Assembly: GCF_006494655.1 (NCBI RefSeq)
Contig: NZ_VHIM01000001.1
Location: 372,001 to 436,000, forward strand
Reading direction: 5' to 3'
Source of the DNA: Arthrobacter agilis
GTDB lineage: Bacteria; Actinomycetota; Actinomycetes; Actinomycetales; Micrococcaceae
DNA length: 64,000 nucleotides
In this document: in pieces, positions 36,947 through 45,351 of the stretch
Numbering within the stretch: position 1 is the stretch's first letter
Layout of the letters: the number at the start of each line of letters is the position of its first letter
Notes under the pieces: model-generated
What the model was told of the DNA's origin: nothing
What the model saw: only the letters and a program-made list of their open reading frames with translations
Databases searched by the model: none
Program-made: the position numbers and the translations under genes

Positions 36947-38192
36947 CGGACGGCTGCGCCGGCGCGGGGCGACCCCGGACCGCCAGGCGGCCGAGGCGCA
37001 CCAGGGACCAGACGAAGATGCTCACCACGAGCAGGTTGCGCAGCGTGAGCAGGACGGCGACGGCCGGTTCGAGCTCGTACCGCAGGGCGTCGTAGAACAC
37101 CGGGTAGACGAGCGTGGTCAGGGCCGCGGTGGCCAGCATCGCCAGGGCCGGGTACCGCCACTCGGCGGCGCTGTCCAGGACCAGGCCCGCCGCGACGACT
37201 GCTGCGATCCACAGCATGAACTGCGGAGAGCCCACCTTGTTGAACACCACGAGCGTGGCCACGAGCGCCAGCGATCCGGTGGCGAGCAGGCCGGCCGGTG
37301 CAGCCCCGCGGTGGAGGGCGACGGCGAGGAACACGGCCACCGCGGCGACGGTGAGGACCAGGAGCGGCGTCATGAGGTCCCCCACGACCCCGCTCAGCGC
37401 GCCGCGCACCTCCATGGTGTTGATCACCTCGTCCTCGAAGAAGTAGGCGCCGGAGGATCCCGTGATCGCCTGCCACACGCCGGGCGTGCTGAGCGGCGCC
37501 TCGAGCTGCATTCCGCGGGCGCCCTGGGCGGTGAGGAAGCCCGTGAGGTTCCGGAGGTCACCGAAGGCAGCGACCACGGCGGCGATCCCTGCGGTCAGCG
37601 CGACACCCGCGCCGAGGATCCTCAGCCGCCCTCCGCGGACGGCGACGAGCGCGGCGAGCACGACCGCCGCAGGCCAGACCTTCATCCACGTGGCGGCGCT
37701 GAGCAGCAGCGAGGCGATGAAGGGGCGCGCGGCGACGAGGAGGATCCCCGTGATGACGAGCGGTGCGGTCAGGCCGTCGATCCTGCCGACGGCTACCGGG
37801 CCCAGCAGGGCCGTCGCGGTGAGCCACCAGTACGCCGCGGTGTACGACGACGGCGTGCCGCGCCGCAGCAGTGCCGCCGTCCCGAGGGCGTTGAGCCCGG
37901 CGAAAAGCACGAACCACGCCAGCTGGTAGAGGTGGGGACCGAAGGCCGTCGCGAGGACCATCGGGGCGAGCGCCCCGACGGGGTAGACCCACGCCGTGTC
38001 GATGCCCTCCCACACGCCGTCGTTCAGGGCGCTGTAGGCCCACTCGCGGTAGAAGCGGATGTCACTGAGCACTCCCCCACCGATGATGAACGGCAGCAGG
38101 CGGGCGAGGAAGCCGAGGTGGACCGCCGCGAAGAACAGCCAGACCCAGCGGGAGGTGTTGCGGGTTTCCGGGCGGGGCAGGCGGATGCGCAC
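36933..38192 (-). CDS. GT87 / DUF2029 polyprenol-phosphate glycosyltransferase
   Basis: The 419-residue protein has about ten transmembrane segments. The first periplasmic loop (GVLSDIRFYREWAYSALNDGVWEGIDTAWVYPVGALAPM) holds the Asp-x-x-x-Tyr and Trp-x-Tyr-Pro features of GT-C enzymes such as PimE-type mannosyltransferases. Such enzymes use a lipid-linked sugar on the outer face. The GTG start at 38192 has GGAG seven bases upstream. Lipomannan-type or wall-glycan work is inferred. Confidence 0.82.
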   Translation of the reverse strand: MRIRLPRPETRNTSRWVWLFFAAVHLGFLARLLPFIIGGGVLSDIRFYREWAYSALNDGVWEGIDTAWVYPVGALAPMVLATAFGPHLYQLAWFVLFAGLNALGTAALLRRGTPSSYTAAYWWLTATALLGPVAVGRIDGLTAPLVITGILLVAARPFIASLLLSAATWMKVWPAAVVLAALVAVRGGRLRILGAGVALTAGIAAVVAAFGDLRNLTGFLTAQGARGMQLEAPLSTPGVWQAITGSSGAYFFEDEVINTMEVRGALSGVVGDLMTPLLVLTVAAVAVFLAVALHRGAAPAGLLATGSLALVATLVVFNKVGSPQFMLWIAAVVAAGLVLDSAAEWRYPALAMLATAALTTLVYPVFYDALRYELEPAVAVLLTLRNLLVVSIFVWSLVRLGRLAVRGRPAPAQPSVTGA

Positions 38193-38323
38193 GGGATTGC
38201 TCCTGGTCTGCGGGGGTTGCGGCAGCGCCCAGTCTCCCACCCGCCGAGGGGCCCGCGCCAATCTTCGTTCCCGCCGCCGGGCCCGTGGCGGTGGAGTTCC
38301 GGACGTGGCGGAGCCCGGGGAGC

Positions 38324-39298
38324 CTAGGCCGTTCCGGACGGGACGTACCCGAGGTCCTTGTCGACCACGCCGGGCAGCTGCTCCCCCGCGATCCACAGCA
38401 GGAAGTTCCGTTCGAACTGCGCGGCGAGGTCGTCCAGCCAGGAGTCGGCGTTGCTCGCCAGGTGCGGGGTCACGAGCACCGAGGGCAGAGACCACAGCGG
38501 GTGCGCGGCGGGCAGGGGTTCGACGGCGAACGTGTCGAGCACGGCCCCGGCCAGCGTGCCCGCGGTGAGTCGCCGGACGAGGGCCTGCTCGTCCAGGAGC
38601 CGCCCTCGCCCCGCGTTGACGAGCACCGCGGTGGGTGGCAGGGCATCGATCACCCCCGCGTGCACGAGGTTCTCGGTGGCCGGGGTCAGGGGTGCGAGGA
38701 GCACGAGCCAGTCGACGTCGCCGACCAGCCGTTTCAGCGCCGACGACGAATGGACGCGCCCGAAGTCGGCGTCGTGCTCCCGCGCGGTACGGCCCACGCC
38801 CTCGACCTGCACGCCCACCGCGCGGAGCAGCCGCGCGGTGTGGCGGCCGATGCTGCCGGTCCCCACGATCAACGCGCGCGTCCCGGCGATGTTCCTGCCC
38901 TCCCGCCAGGCCCAAATGCCCTCGTTCTGCCGGTCGCGGAGCGGGCCGAACCCCTTGGCCGCGTGGAGCATCCCGGCGAGCACGTACTCGGCCATCGGCT
39001 GGTCGAAGATGCCGTGGGCGTTGGTCACCACGACGTTCGACGCCACCAGCTCCGGGAACAGGAGCCTGTCCACTCCTGCGGCCGCCACGTGCAGCCACCG
39101 GAGCGACCCGGCGGCGTGCCACGCCGCGGGCAGGGCTCCCGAGAAATAGTCCCAGAGGTACAGCACGTCGGCGCCGTCGAGCGCCCGGTGGAGCTCGGCG
39201 GCCTGCACGGTCCGCACCTCGGCGAGCTCGGCCACCCGCCCGAGGCCACGCACCGGGCGGGACCCCTCGAGAACGGCGACGACCGGCCGCTCAGCCAT
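38324..39298 (-). CDS. D-2-hydroxyacid dehydrogenase
   Basis: The 324-residue protein has the NAD-binding motif GTRALIVGTGSIGRHTARLLRAVG, VLVNAGRGRLLDEQAL (Arg), the Glu in FAVEPLPAAHPLWSLP and VLVTPHLA (His), the catalytic triad positions of the lactate/glycerate dehydrogenase superfamily. HVAAAGVDRLLFPEL lies in the substrate domain. It should reduce a 2-keto acid with NAD(P)H. ATG 39298 overlaps the end of the AI-2E gene by eight bases, so translation is probably coupled. Confidence 0.88.
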   Translation of the reverse strand: MAERPVVAVLEGSRPVRGLGRVAELAEVRTVQAAELHRALDGADVLYLWDYFSGALPAAWHAAGSLRWLHVAAAGVDRLLFPELVASNVVVTNAHGIFDQPMAEYVLAGMLHAAKGFGPLRDRQNEGIWAWREGRNIAGTRALIVGTGSIGRHTARLLRAVGVQVEGVGRTAREHDADFGRVHSSSALKRLVGDVDWLVLLAPLTPATENLVHAGVIDALPPTAVLVNAGRGRLLDEQALVRRLTAGTLAGAVLDTFAVEPLPAAHPLWSLPSVLVTPHLASNADSWLDDLAAQFERNFLLWIAGEQLPGVVDKDLGYVPSGTA

Positions 39299-40556
39299 CG
39301 GGCTGCTCGGCGCGGGGTGCCGAGGCAACGCCTGTCTCGGGCCGGTTCTCGATGGAGAGATCGCGCAGGTACCTCAGCACCACGATGGCCACGGCCGTCG
39401 CCGGGACCGCGAGGAAGGCCCCGACGATGCCGAAGAGCGTGCCGCCCGCGGTGACCGAGGCGAGGACGACGGCCGGGTGGATCTCGAGCGTCCGACCGAC
39501 GAGCAGGGGCTGGATGAAGTTGCTCTCGAGCTGCTGCACCAGGATGACGATGCCCAGCACGATCAGCGCCGTCACCCAGCCGTAGGCGAGGAAGGCCACG
39601 AGCGTGGCGATGAGTCCGGAGACGACGGCGCCCACCACCGGGATGAACCCGGCGAAGAAGACGAGCACTGCGAGGGGGATGGCGAGCGGGATGTCCAGCA
39701 GCACGAGCCCCAGACCGATGAACACGGCGTCCACCATGGCCACCGTGGCCTGAGCGAAGATGTAGGAGGACAGCGTCCGCCAGCTGTTCTCCGCCACCCG
39801 CGCCGCGTGCTGGAAGGTGCTCGAGTTGGTCCAGCGTCCGGCCCAGGGCAGGAAGCGGTCGCCGTCCTTGAGGCAGAAGAAGGTGAAGACGAGCGTCAGC
39901 ACCACGACGATCGTGCCCGAGGTCAGTTCGCTCAGCCCGGCCGTGATGCCGCTGACGATGTTGCCGGCATTCGACTGCAGCTGCTCGAGTCCGGTCGCCA
40001 CCACGCGGTCGAGGTCCGGTACCTCCAGGTTCAGGGGCGGCCCGGTGACGAAGTCGGTGAGGTCCATGATGTTGTCGCGCGCCAGACCGGACAGCTCCGT
40101 GATCCCGCCGGCAATCGAGGGAATGGTCAGGGCACCGATGCCGACTACCGCACCGAGGAACCCGAAGAGCGTGAGCAGGGCCGCGAGGATCTTCGGGAGG
40201 ATGCGGCGCAGGAGCCTGTTGAGGGGCCAGAGGACGGAGGCGAGGAGGAGCGCGAACAGCGTGGGCAGCACGATCGACCACAGCGCCTTCGTGAGGTACC
40301 AGACGATCACGAGCCCGGCGAGGACCACGATGCTGCGTCCGGTCCAGGCGGCGCTCACCCTCAGGCCGTCGGCGAACGCACGGGGACGGAATCGTCGGGC
40401 CACGGTGGAGCCGTGCGGCTCGGATGGGTGCGGCTCGGGGGCGTGCGGCTCGGGCGCGTGCGGCTCGGGTGCCTGCGGCGCGGGCTGTCGACGTCGGGGC
40501 GGGCGGCGTCGGGGCGGCTGCGGCGTGTCCGGCGGGCCGGCGTCGGGTTCTGTCAC
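39291..40556 (-). CDS. AI-2E-family transporter
   Basis: The 421-residue protein has seven to eight transmembrane segments and the family stretches TLVFTFFCLKDGDRFLPW, FAGFIPVVGAVVSGLIATLVAFL and VILVQQLESNFIQPLLVGRTLEIHPAVVLASVTAGGTLFGIVGAFLAVP. Members export AI-2 or act as Na+/H+ antiporters; none of the autoinducer genes is here. The N-terminal 70 residues are Pro/His/Glu-rich with a repeated EPHAP unit. GTG 40556 has AGGA seven bases upstream. It is upstream partner of the hydroxyacid dehydrogenase. Confidence 0.86.
   Translation of the reverse strand: MTEPDAGPPDTPQPPRRRPPRRRQPAPQAPEPHAPEPHAPEPHPSEPHGSTVARRFRPRAFADGLRVSAAWTGRSIVVLAGLVIVWYLTKALWSIVLPTLFALLLASVLWPLNRLLRRILPKILAALLTLFGFLGAVVGIGALTIPSIAGGITELSGLARDNIMDLTDFVTGPPLNLEVPDLDRVVATGLEQLQSNAGNIVSGITAGLSELTSGTIVVVLTLVFTFFCLKDGDRFLPWAGRWTNSSTFQHAARVAENSWRTLSSYIFAQATVAMVDAVFIGLGLVLLDIPLAIPLAVLVFFAGFIPVVGAVVSGLIATLVAFLAYGWVTALIVLGIVILVQQLESNFIQPLLVGRTLEIHPAVVLASVTAGGTLFGIVGAFLAVPATAVAIVVLRYLRDLSIENRPETGVASAPRAEQPDG
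40413..40485. repeat. 15-bp tandem repeat inside the AI-2E gene
   Basis: About five copies of a 15-bp unit (GTGCGGCTCGGGYGC type) encode the EPHAP repeats of the N-terminal tail on the minus strand. Copies begin at 40413, 40428, 40443, 40458 and, degenerate, 40473. Confidence 0.8.
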
Positions 40557-40720
40557 ATAGCCATCCTGCCCTAGTCGGGAGTGCCGGCCCCGGCAGGATG
40601 TGGCCTGCGCGTCGGCGCGATGCGTGATCTCCGCCACCGTGCCCGTCACCCTGAGGTCCGGCACAGCAGGAGCTCCGCGGGGGAAGCGACCCGCCCTTAT
40701 CGGGGTGGCACTCCCGGGAC

Positions 40721-40726
40721 TAGGGT
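40721..40726 (+). promoter_or_regulatory. Candidate -10 box for the aldo/keto reductase gene
   Basis: TAGGGT lies 35 bases before ATG 40762. The leader contains CAGAAAG before the start. Confidence 0.3.
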
Positions 40727-40761
40727 GGAGAAACATCCCCGACGTCGGCAGAAAGTGACCC

Positions 40762-41736
40762 ATGCGCTCCGTGAAACTCGGCTCCACAGGCCTCGACATC
40801 TCCCCGATCGCCCTCGGCTGCATGAGCTACGGCGAGCCGGACCGCGGGAACCACGCGTGGACGCTGCCGGAAGACGAGAGCAGGCCCCTCATCCGGGCAG
40901 CCGTCGACGCCGGCATCACGTTCTTCGACACCGCCAACGTCTACTCGGACGGCTCGAGCGAGGAGATCGTGGGCCGTGCGCTGGCCGAGTTCACGCGCCG
41001 GGAGGACATCGTCATCGCCACGAAGGTCCACGGGCGCATGCACGAGGGACCCAACGGCGCGGGCCTGTCCCGCAAGGCGATCCTGGCGGAACTCGACAAC
41101 AGCCTCCGGCGCCTCGGCACGGACTACGTGGATCTCTACCAGATCCACCGATTCGACCCGGCCACTCCGCTCGAGGAGACCCTCGAGGTGCTGCACGACG
41201 TCGTGAAGGCCGGCAAGGTGCGCTATCTCGGCGCATCGTCCATGTATGCGTGGCAGTTCTCCAAGGCCCTGTACCTGCAGCGCATCAACGGCTGGACGTC
41301 CTTCGTCTCCATGCAGGACCACTACAACCTGATCAACCGCGAGGAGGAGCGCGAGATGTACGGGCTCTGCGCGGACCAGGGTATCGGGGTCCTCCCGTGG
41401 AGCCCCCTCGCCCGCGGGAAGCTCACGCGACCGTGGGACGAGACGACCTCGCGCTCCGAGTCCGACCAGTTCGGCAAGACCCTGTACGGGACGCTCGACT
41501 CCGACCGCCGCGTCTCGGACGCCGTCGGCGCGGTCGCGGACGATCGCGGCGTCCCGCGGGCGCAGGTGGCCCTCGCCTGGGTGTCACGGAACCCCGTGGT
41601 CTCCGCGCCCATCGTCGGCGTCGGGAAGCCGAAGCATCTCGAGGACGCGATCGCATCCCTGGATCTCGAGCTCACCGAAGACGAGGTCCGCGCGCTCGAG
41701 GAGCACTACGTCCCGCATCCGCTCGTCGGGTTCTAG
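40762..41736 (+). CDS. Aldo/keto reductase
   Basis: The 324-residue protein shows the AKR signatures: GITFFDTANVYSDGSSEEIVG with catalytic Asp and Tyr, IVIATKVHG with Lys, and DLYQIHRFDPATPLEETLEVL with His. YLGASSMYAWQF and GVLPWSPLARGKL complete the barrel. It should reduce aldehydes or ketones with NADPH in the cytosol. It resembles the general stress YajO/IolS-like group. It stands alone and is followed by the remains of an amidohydrolase gene. Confidence 0.92.
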   Translation: MRSVKLGSTGLDISPIALGCMSYGEPDRGNHAWTLPEDESRPLIRAAVDAGITFFDTANVYSDGSSEEIVGRALAEFTRREDIVIATKVHGRMHEGPNGAGLSRKAILAELDNSLRRLGTDYVDLYQIHRFDPATPLEETLEVLHDVVKAGKVRYLGASSMYAWQFSKALYLQRINGWTSFVSMQDHYNLINREEEREMYGLCADQGIGVLPWSPLARGKLTRPWDETTSRSESDQFGKTLYGTLDSDRRVSDAVGAVADDRGVPRAQVALAWVSRNPVVSAPIVGVGKPKHLEDAIASLDLELTEDEVRALEEHYVPHPLVGF

Positions 41737-41780
41737 CCGGACGCCTGTGCTCCCGCAGCCTCCGATCGGCGGGCAGCCCG

Positions 41781-41947
41781 ATGCCGGCTGACCTCGTCCT
41801 GCGGCGCGGGCTGATGTGGCAGTGCTGTCCACCGATCCGGTCGGGGATCCGGTCGGGGATCCGGCCGCGGCCCTGCACGCCACGCGTGTCGATCTGACCG
41901 TGGTCGGCGGGCGAGTGGTGTTCGAGCGGACCGGCGCGGGCGCATAG
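41781..41947 (+). pseudogene. Remnant of an amidohydrolase gene (both ends, middle lost)
   Basis: ATG 41781 opens MPADLVLRRG, the usual start of a YtcJ-like amidohydrolase. Some 20 bases later a different frame (from about 41813 to TAG 41945-41947) reads ADVAVLSTDPVGDPVGDPAAALHATRVDLTVVGGRVVFERTG, the usual C-terminal strand pair of that family; only short parts are quoted here. About 450-500 central codons are missing. A tandem GATCCGGTCGGG lies in the joint. I read this as a large internal deletion plus frameshift. Confidence 0.55.
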
Positions 41948-42032
41948 CGCAGCGACCCGTGCCCGACAAGGGGGCGTGTGATGTCGGAGGCGTGTTGTAC
42001 GTTGTGACCAACTTCACGCGGAAGGCATGACG

Positions 42033-43355
42033 ATGACCATTTCCAGACGGCAGATCCTCGGCGGAGCAGGCTTCCTCGCGGCCGCGGCAGCACTCAACGG
42101 CTGCGCCGGTTTCTCGGGCGGTGGTGGCAACGGAGGCGGCGGTGGTGACGGTGGTGACGGTGGTCAGAACACCCTCACCTTCACCACGTGGGGCAGCCCT
42201 GCCGAGGAGGAGGGCTTCCGTCGCGGCATCGATGCCTTCAAGGCAGCCAACTCCGGCGTCGACGTCCAACTCAATCTCGTGCCCTACGAGCAGATCTTCA
42301 CCAACATCGATGCCCAGCTGCAGGCGGGCACCGCGCCGGACCTCTTCCGGGTGGACTACGGCACCATCGGCGCCTACAGCAGCCAGGACCAGCTGCTGGA
42401 CCTCAGCAGCTACGTCGACACCGCAGCCGCCGAGGAATTCCTCCCTGCCATGTGGCAGGCCGTGCAGTATGACGGGAAGCCCTACGGCGTCCCCCACCAG
42501 ACGGACACTTCGGCGCTCGTCTACCGCACGGACCTCTTCGAGCAGGCCGGAATCACGAACGTGCCGGACAGCCTTGCCTCCGCCTGGACCTGGGACGAGT
42601 TCCGACAGGTGGCCGAACAGCTGCGCGGCTCCATCCCGGGCGATCTCTACCCCTTCGTGTACAACTGGCAACTCGGAGGCTCCACCCGCTGGCTGAGCTG
42701 GCTGTTCCAGGCCGGCGGCAGGCTCTTCGACGAGGACCTCACGGGTTCCGCGATCGAGTCCGACGCCGGCAGGAAAGCACTCGAGTTCACGCAGGGCTTC
42801 TTCACCGACGGCCTCGTGCCGCCGAGCAGTTCCGTCAAGTCCTCGACCTACGCCGACGATGCCTTCTCGGCCGGCACCACCGCGATGGCCTTCGTCGGCA
42901 ATTTCGTGCTTCCCGGTCTCGACGAGAACATCACGGACTTCGAGTGGAGCGCCACCTATCTGCCGCGTGACGAACGCGGTGCCTGCGACCTGGGCGGCAA
43001 CGCCCTCGTGGCCACGAAGAACGCCCGCAACCCCGAGCTGGCGGCGGAGTTCCTGAAGTTCATGACCCGACCGGATCAGATGTCCGACTTCTGCGCGCGC
43101 GCCATGGAGCTTCCAACGCTGAACAGCCTGGTCGGTACCGAACTGGACTACCAGACCCGGCCGGACATCGCGGGCATCTTCGTCGAGCAGGCGACCACGC
43201 TGGAGCCGTCCGACGTCGAACAGCTCACCTCCCCTGCCATGGCGACCATCAACCCGAAGCTCCGCGACGAGCTCGAGGCCGCCTTCACGCAGGGCCGGCC
43301 GGTGGAGGAAACCCTGGCGAACATCGCGGCAGCCGTCGACGAGGCCGCCGGCTGA
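42033..43355 (+). CDS. ABC sugar transporter, substrate-binding lipoprotein
   Basis: The 440-residue protein starts with a twin-arginine leader and lipobox, SRRQILGGAGFLAAAAALNGC, then a Gly-rich linker. The family-1 solute-binding fold follows: LTFTTWGSPAEEEGFRRGI, FTNIDAQLQAGTAPDLFRVDYG, KPYGVPHQTDTSALVYRTDLFEQAG. It should deliver a carbohydrate to the two permeases that follow. ATG 42033 is preferred since GGAAGG lies seven bases before it; ATG 42027 is also possible. Its stop overlaps the permease ATG by one base. Confidence 0.9.
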   Translation: MTISRRQILGGAGFLAAAAALNGCAGFSGGGGNGGGGGDGGDGGQNTLTFTTWGSPAEEEGFRRGIDAFKAANSGVDVQLNLVPYEQIFTNIDAQLQAGTAPDLFRVDYGTIGAYSSQDQLLDLSSYVDTAAAEEFLPAMWQAVQYDGKPYGVPHQTDTSALVYRTDLFEQAGITNVPDSLASAWTWDEFRQVAEQLRGSIPGDLYPFVYNWQLGGSTRWLSWLFQAGGRLFDEDLTGSAIESDAGRKALEFTQGFFTDGLVPPSSSVKSSTYADDAFSAGTTAMAFVGNFVLPGLDENITDFEWSATYLPRDERGACDLGGNALVATKNARNPELAAEFLKFMTRPDQMSDFCARAMELPTLNSLVGTELDYQTRPDIAGIFVEQATTLEPSDVEQLTSPAMATINPKLRDELEAAFTQGRPVEETLANIAAAVDEAAG

Positions 43356-44338
43356 TGTCCGCCGACACCTCGGCGCGCGAGGAGTCGACCGGCGAGGCAG
43401 CCGACGAAGGCGGTGACCCGCCGGCCTTCCCGGCGCGGACCTACACCGCCGGTGCCGGCCGGGCACCGGCGCGGCAGCGTTCCACCTGTGCCGCGGCGGG
43501 GTTCCTCGGCCCGAACCTGATCCTGCTCGGCGTCTTCCTCTTCCTCCCGCTGGGCTGGGCGCTGCTCATCAGTTTCCAGGAGTCGAACGGTTTCGGGGCG
43601 AGCGGCTGGGTGGGGCTCGCGAACTACCAGCGTCTCGTGACGGACCCCACCTTCTGGCAGTCGGCCCTCAACACCGCGGTGTTCACCGTCATCACCGTCC
43701 CGTTGAGCCTGGCCCTCGGGCTGGGTCTCGCCGTGCTGATGAACTCCGTACTTCCCGGCCGCCGGATCTTCCGCACCCTGGTCTACCTGCCCATGGTCAT
43801 CTCGGGGATCGCGACCGCCCTCATGGGCGTGCTGCTGTTCGACGAAGTCACGGGGATCCTCAACAAGCTGCTGCGCGAGGGCGGGCTCGCCACCATCCCC
43901 TGGCAGTCGCAGGGCACGGCGGCGTTCGCCTCCATCATCCTGGTGACGCTGTGGATCCGGGTCGGCTTCAACATGGTCATCTACCTCGCCGGGCTCCAGA
44001 GCATCTCCCCCGAGCTGTACGAGGCCGCGCGCCTCGAAGGTGCGAGCAGCTGGCAGCAGTTCCGCTACCTCACCGTGCCGCTCGTGGGGCCGTCCACGTT
44101 CTTCCTCCTGATCATGAACGTCATCTACTCGTTCCAGGTCTTCGACACGATCTTCGTGATGACCGGCGGGGGGCCCGGGAGGTCGACCTCGGTACTCGTC
44201 ACCTACGCGTACGAGAACGGCTTCGTGACGAGGGACCAGAGCTACGCAGCGGCCATCGGGATCGTCATCTTCCTGATCACACTGATCTTCACGGCCGTCC
44301 AGTGGAAGGGCAACCGATCCCGGGACGATGTCGGGTAG
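43355..44338 (+). CDS. ABC sugar transporter permease 1 (MalF-type)
   Basis: The 327-residue protein has six transmembrane segments after a 45-residue hydrophilic tail. It shows the MalF/UgpA features FLGPNLILLGVFLFLPLGWALLISFQES and the EAA loop YEAARLEGASSWQQFRYLTVPLVGPSTFF, which contacts the ATPase. Start ATG 43355 shares one base with the binding-protein stop. The ATPase is not encoded here, so a shared MsiK-type ATPase elsewhere is likely, as in other actinobacteria. Confidence 0.92.
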   Translation: MSADTSAREESTGEAADEGGDPPAFPARTYTAGAGRAPARQRSTCAAAGFLGPNLILLGVFLFLPLGWALLISFQESNGFGASGWVGLANYQRLVTDPTFWQSALNTAVFTVITVPLSLALGLGLAVLMNSVLPGRRIFRTLVYLPMVISGIATALMGVLLFDEVTGILNKLLREGGLATIPWQSQGTAAFASIILVTLWIRVGFNMVIYLAGLQSISPELYEAARLEGASSWQQFRYLTVPLVGPSTFFLLIMNVIYSFQVFDTIFVMTGGGPGRSTSVLVTYAYENGFVTRDQSYAAAIGIVIFLITLIFTAVQWKGNRSRDDVG

Positions 44339-44344
44339 CTCCCT

Positions 44345-44372
44345 CCAGCACCAGCACCAGCACCAGCACCAG
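44345..44372 (+). repeat. Hexanucleotide tandem repeat between permease genes
   Basis: Four copies of CCAGCA plus a partial fifth lie between the permease 1 stop and the ribosome site of permease 2. The repeat is 6 bp, so copy-number change would keep any frame. Confidence 0.85.
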
Positions 44373-44384
44373 ACAAGGAACACG

Positions 44385-45299
44385 ATGGCTCATCCAGTGA
44401 CAGCCCGGGGTGGCAGTGCGACGGCCTCCGACGGCGGCGACGGCGGGCCCGCCTTCGTGCCCCGCGTGAAGAAGGTGTCCCGCGCCCAGCGCGCCTCGTC
44501 GATCGCGCGGCTCGTGACGGCGATCGCGGTGGGCCTCGTGATGATGTTCCCGCTGTACTGGATGATCACCATCGCCTTCTCGCCGAGCTCCGACGTCGTC
44601 AACCGTGACCTGAACATCTGGCCGTCCACCTGGACCCTCGAGAACTTCCGCACCATCTTCGACAACTTCCCGGCCGCCACCTGGTTCGGCAATTCCCTGG
44701 TCATCACGTCGATCGTCACGGTGCTCACCGTGTCGGTGAACCTGCTCGCCGGCTACGCCTTCGCGAAGCTGGACTTCAAGGGCAAGGGAGCGGTGTTCCT
44801 GCTGGTGCTCAGCACGATGATGGTGCCCGTGCAGGTACTCATGGTGGCGCAGTTCCGGCTCGTCACCGAACTCGGTATCTACGGCACCTTCTGGGCCGTC
44901 ATCTTCCCCTCGGCGGCCTCGGCCTTCGGGATCTTCCTGGCCCGGCAGTTCATCATCGCCATTCCCGACGAGCTGATGGAGGCCGCGAAGATGGACGGCG
45001 CGGGAACACTGCGGATCTTCTTCCAGATCGTGCTGCCACTGTGCAAGCCGCTCATCGCCGTCCTGATGCTCCTGACCGTGATGTACCAATGGAACGATTT
45101 CGCGTGGCCGCTGATCGCCCTCAAGGACAGTCAGCTCTTCACGCTACCCATCGGCCTGCTGTACCTGCGTGGTCAGTACGGGGCGGACTACGGGGCCATC
45201 ATGGCCCTGGCACTCATCTCGATCCTGCCGATCGTCGTCATGTTCCTCGCGTTCCAGAAGTACTTCGTGCAAGGGCTGGCTCGCAGCGGTATCCGCTGA
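44385..45299 (+). CDS. ABC sugar transporter permease 2 (MalG-type)
   Basis: The 304-residue protein has six transmembrane segments and the EAA loop MEAAKMDGAGTLRIFFQIVLPLCKPLIAV. FPLYWMITIAFSPSSDVV and NSLVITSIVTVLTVSVNLLAGYAFA fit MalG. It pairs with permease 1. ATG 44385 has AAGGA five bases upstream. The frame also runs upstream through the hexanucleotide repeat, but that part lacks a ribosome site. Confidence 0.93.
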   Translation: MAHPVTARGGSATASDGGDGGPAFVPRVKKVSRAQRASSIARLVTAIAVGLVMMFPLYWMITIAFSPSSDVVNRDLNIWPSTWTLENFRTIFDNFPAATWFGNSLVITSIVTVLTVSVNLLAGYAFAKLDFKGKGAVFLLVLSTMMVPVQVLMVAQFRLVTELGIYGTFWAVIFPSAASAFGIFLARQFIIAIPDELMEAAKMDGAGTLRIFFQIVLPLCKPLIAVLMLLTVMYQWNDFAWPLIALKDSQLFTLPIGLLYLRGQYGADYGAIMALALISILPIVVMFLAFQKYFVQGLARSGIR

Positions 45300-45316
45300 T
45301 GGTCGGGAACCGGCCT

Positions 45317-45334
45317 TGCCGGACCATTCCGGCA
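45317..45334. terminator. Candidate terminator after the ABC importer
   Basis: A 7-bp stem TGCCGGA/TCCGGCA with a CCAT loop lies between the convergent permease and SDR genes. It has no T tract. Confidence 0.4.
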
Positions 45335-45351
45335 GCGGCCCGGGCTGGCTG

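Noticed and set aside
40413-40485. CRISPR array
   Set aside because: Units are direct, adjacent and coding with no spacers; no cas gene is seen in the window.
42001-42012. GTTGTGACCAAC as a sugar-regulator operator
   Set aside because: The arms are only four bases. Nothing else supports it.
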